A DNA stretch of 64,000 bases, from NCBI RefSeq assembly GCF_017355205.1, contig NZ_JADIJK010000025.1, positions 22,641 through 86,640 on the forward strand, read 5' to 3'. Positions within the stretch are counted from its first letter, which is position 1. Each line of letters starts with the position of its first letter. The stretch is from Bacillus sp. SD088 (lineage in GTDB: Bacteria; Bacillota; Bacilli; Bacillales; Bacillaceae_C). Made by a program: the position numbers and the translations under genes. Of the stretch, positions 63,979-64,000 are shown one piece after another. The notes under the pieces were generated by a model that worked only from the letters and a program-made list of their open reading frames with translations, did no database searches and had not been told where the DNA came from.

Positions 63979-64000
63979 AGCGACAATTTTATAGTTTCCG

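Overview
The window reads as a chromosomal segment of a low-GC, spore-forming member of the Bacillaceae. The evidence is AT-rich DNA, AGGAGG-type ribosome binding sites, TTGACA/TATAAT promoters, and many genes whose closest remembered relatives are in Bacillus subtilis: YitJ, OdhAB with YojN/YojO, Rok, Sda, XylABR, YkoGHI-like, Ku/LigD. No phage, transposase, CRISPR array, rRNA or intact tRNA gene was found.

Layout. 0-3.8 kb: a GalT/HIT-like protein, an SDR oxidoreductase coupled to exoA, and a YdjM-like membrane protein. 3.8-8.5 kb: metE and yitJ behind a SAM-I (S-box) riboswitch. 8.5-17.9 kb: an assimilatory sulfate reduction and siroheme operon (cysC-cysH-sat-sumT-sirB-sirC-yezD-cysJ-cysI). 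It has its own promoter and an attenuator-like leader, and cysJ is frameshifted at an A8 run. 18-21.4 kb: a frameshifted GNAT gene, rlmN, metA and a VOC protein. 21.4-25.2 kb: a heterodimeric ABC exporter. 25.4-29.4 kb: msrA, an FAD/Rieske oxidoreductase, a YdjO-like protein, and a DUF1657-DUF1657-DUF421 unit with a sigma-G-like promoter. 29.6-36.7 kb: trhO, a YitT protein, a TPM protein, YojO/YojN and Rok. 36.9-44.8 kb: an Sda-like ORF, odhAB, an MFS transporter and panF-yhdT. 45-49 kb: two PepSY proteins, a two-component system and a Cys-rich four-helix protein. 49.2-53.4 kb: xylose genes with xylAB and xylR divergent around a shared operator. 53.5-57.8 kb: a class I ribonucleotide reductase operon under a cobalamin riboswitch. 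58-64 kb: a cold shock protein, the NHEJ pair ku/ligD, a DUF4870 protein, and a GNAT gene behind a structured tRNA-like leader.

How the genes fit together. The first third is a sulfur economy: sulfate is activated (Sat, CysC), reduced (CysH, CysJI with siroheme from SumT/SirC/SirB) and passed to methionine synthesis (MetA, YitJ, MetE), with SAM feedback through the riboswitch. The cobalamin riboswitch on a B12-independent ribonucleotide reductase suggests that a B12-dependent enzyme is encoded elsewhere.

The least expected signal is between the genes. Several families of short structured repeats occupy most larger intergenic gaps. Many copies begin at, or within a few bases of, a stop codon, and two copies of one family supply the Shine-Dalgarno sequence of the next gene. 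One family keeps a central hairpin whose sequence changes while its pairing is kept. Around one long palindrome (25924-25979) both converging genes show a sharp switch to C-ending codons. Protein names come from recognition of motifs and family sequence; no database search was run.
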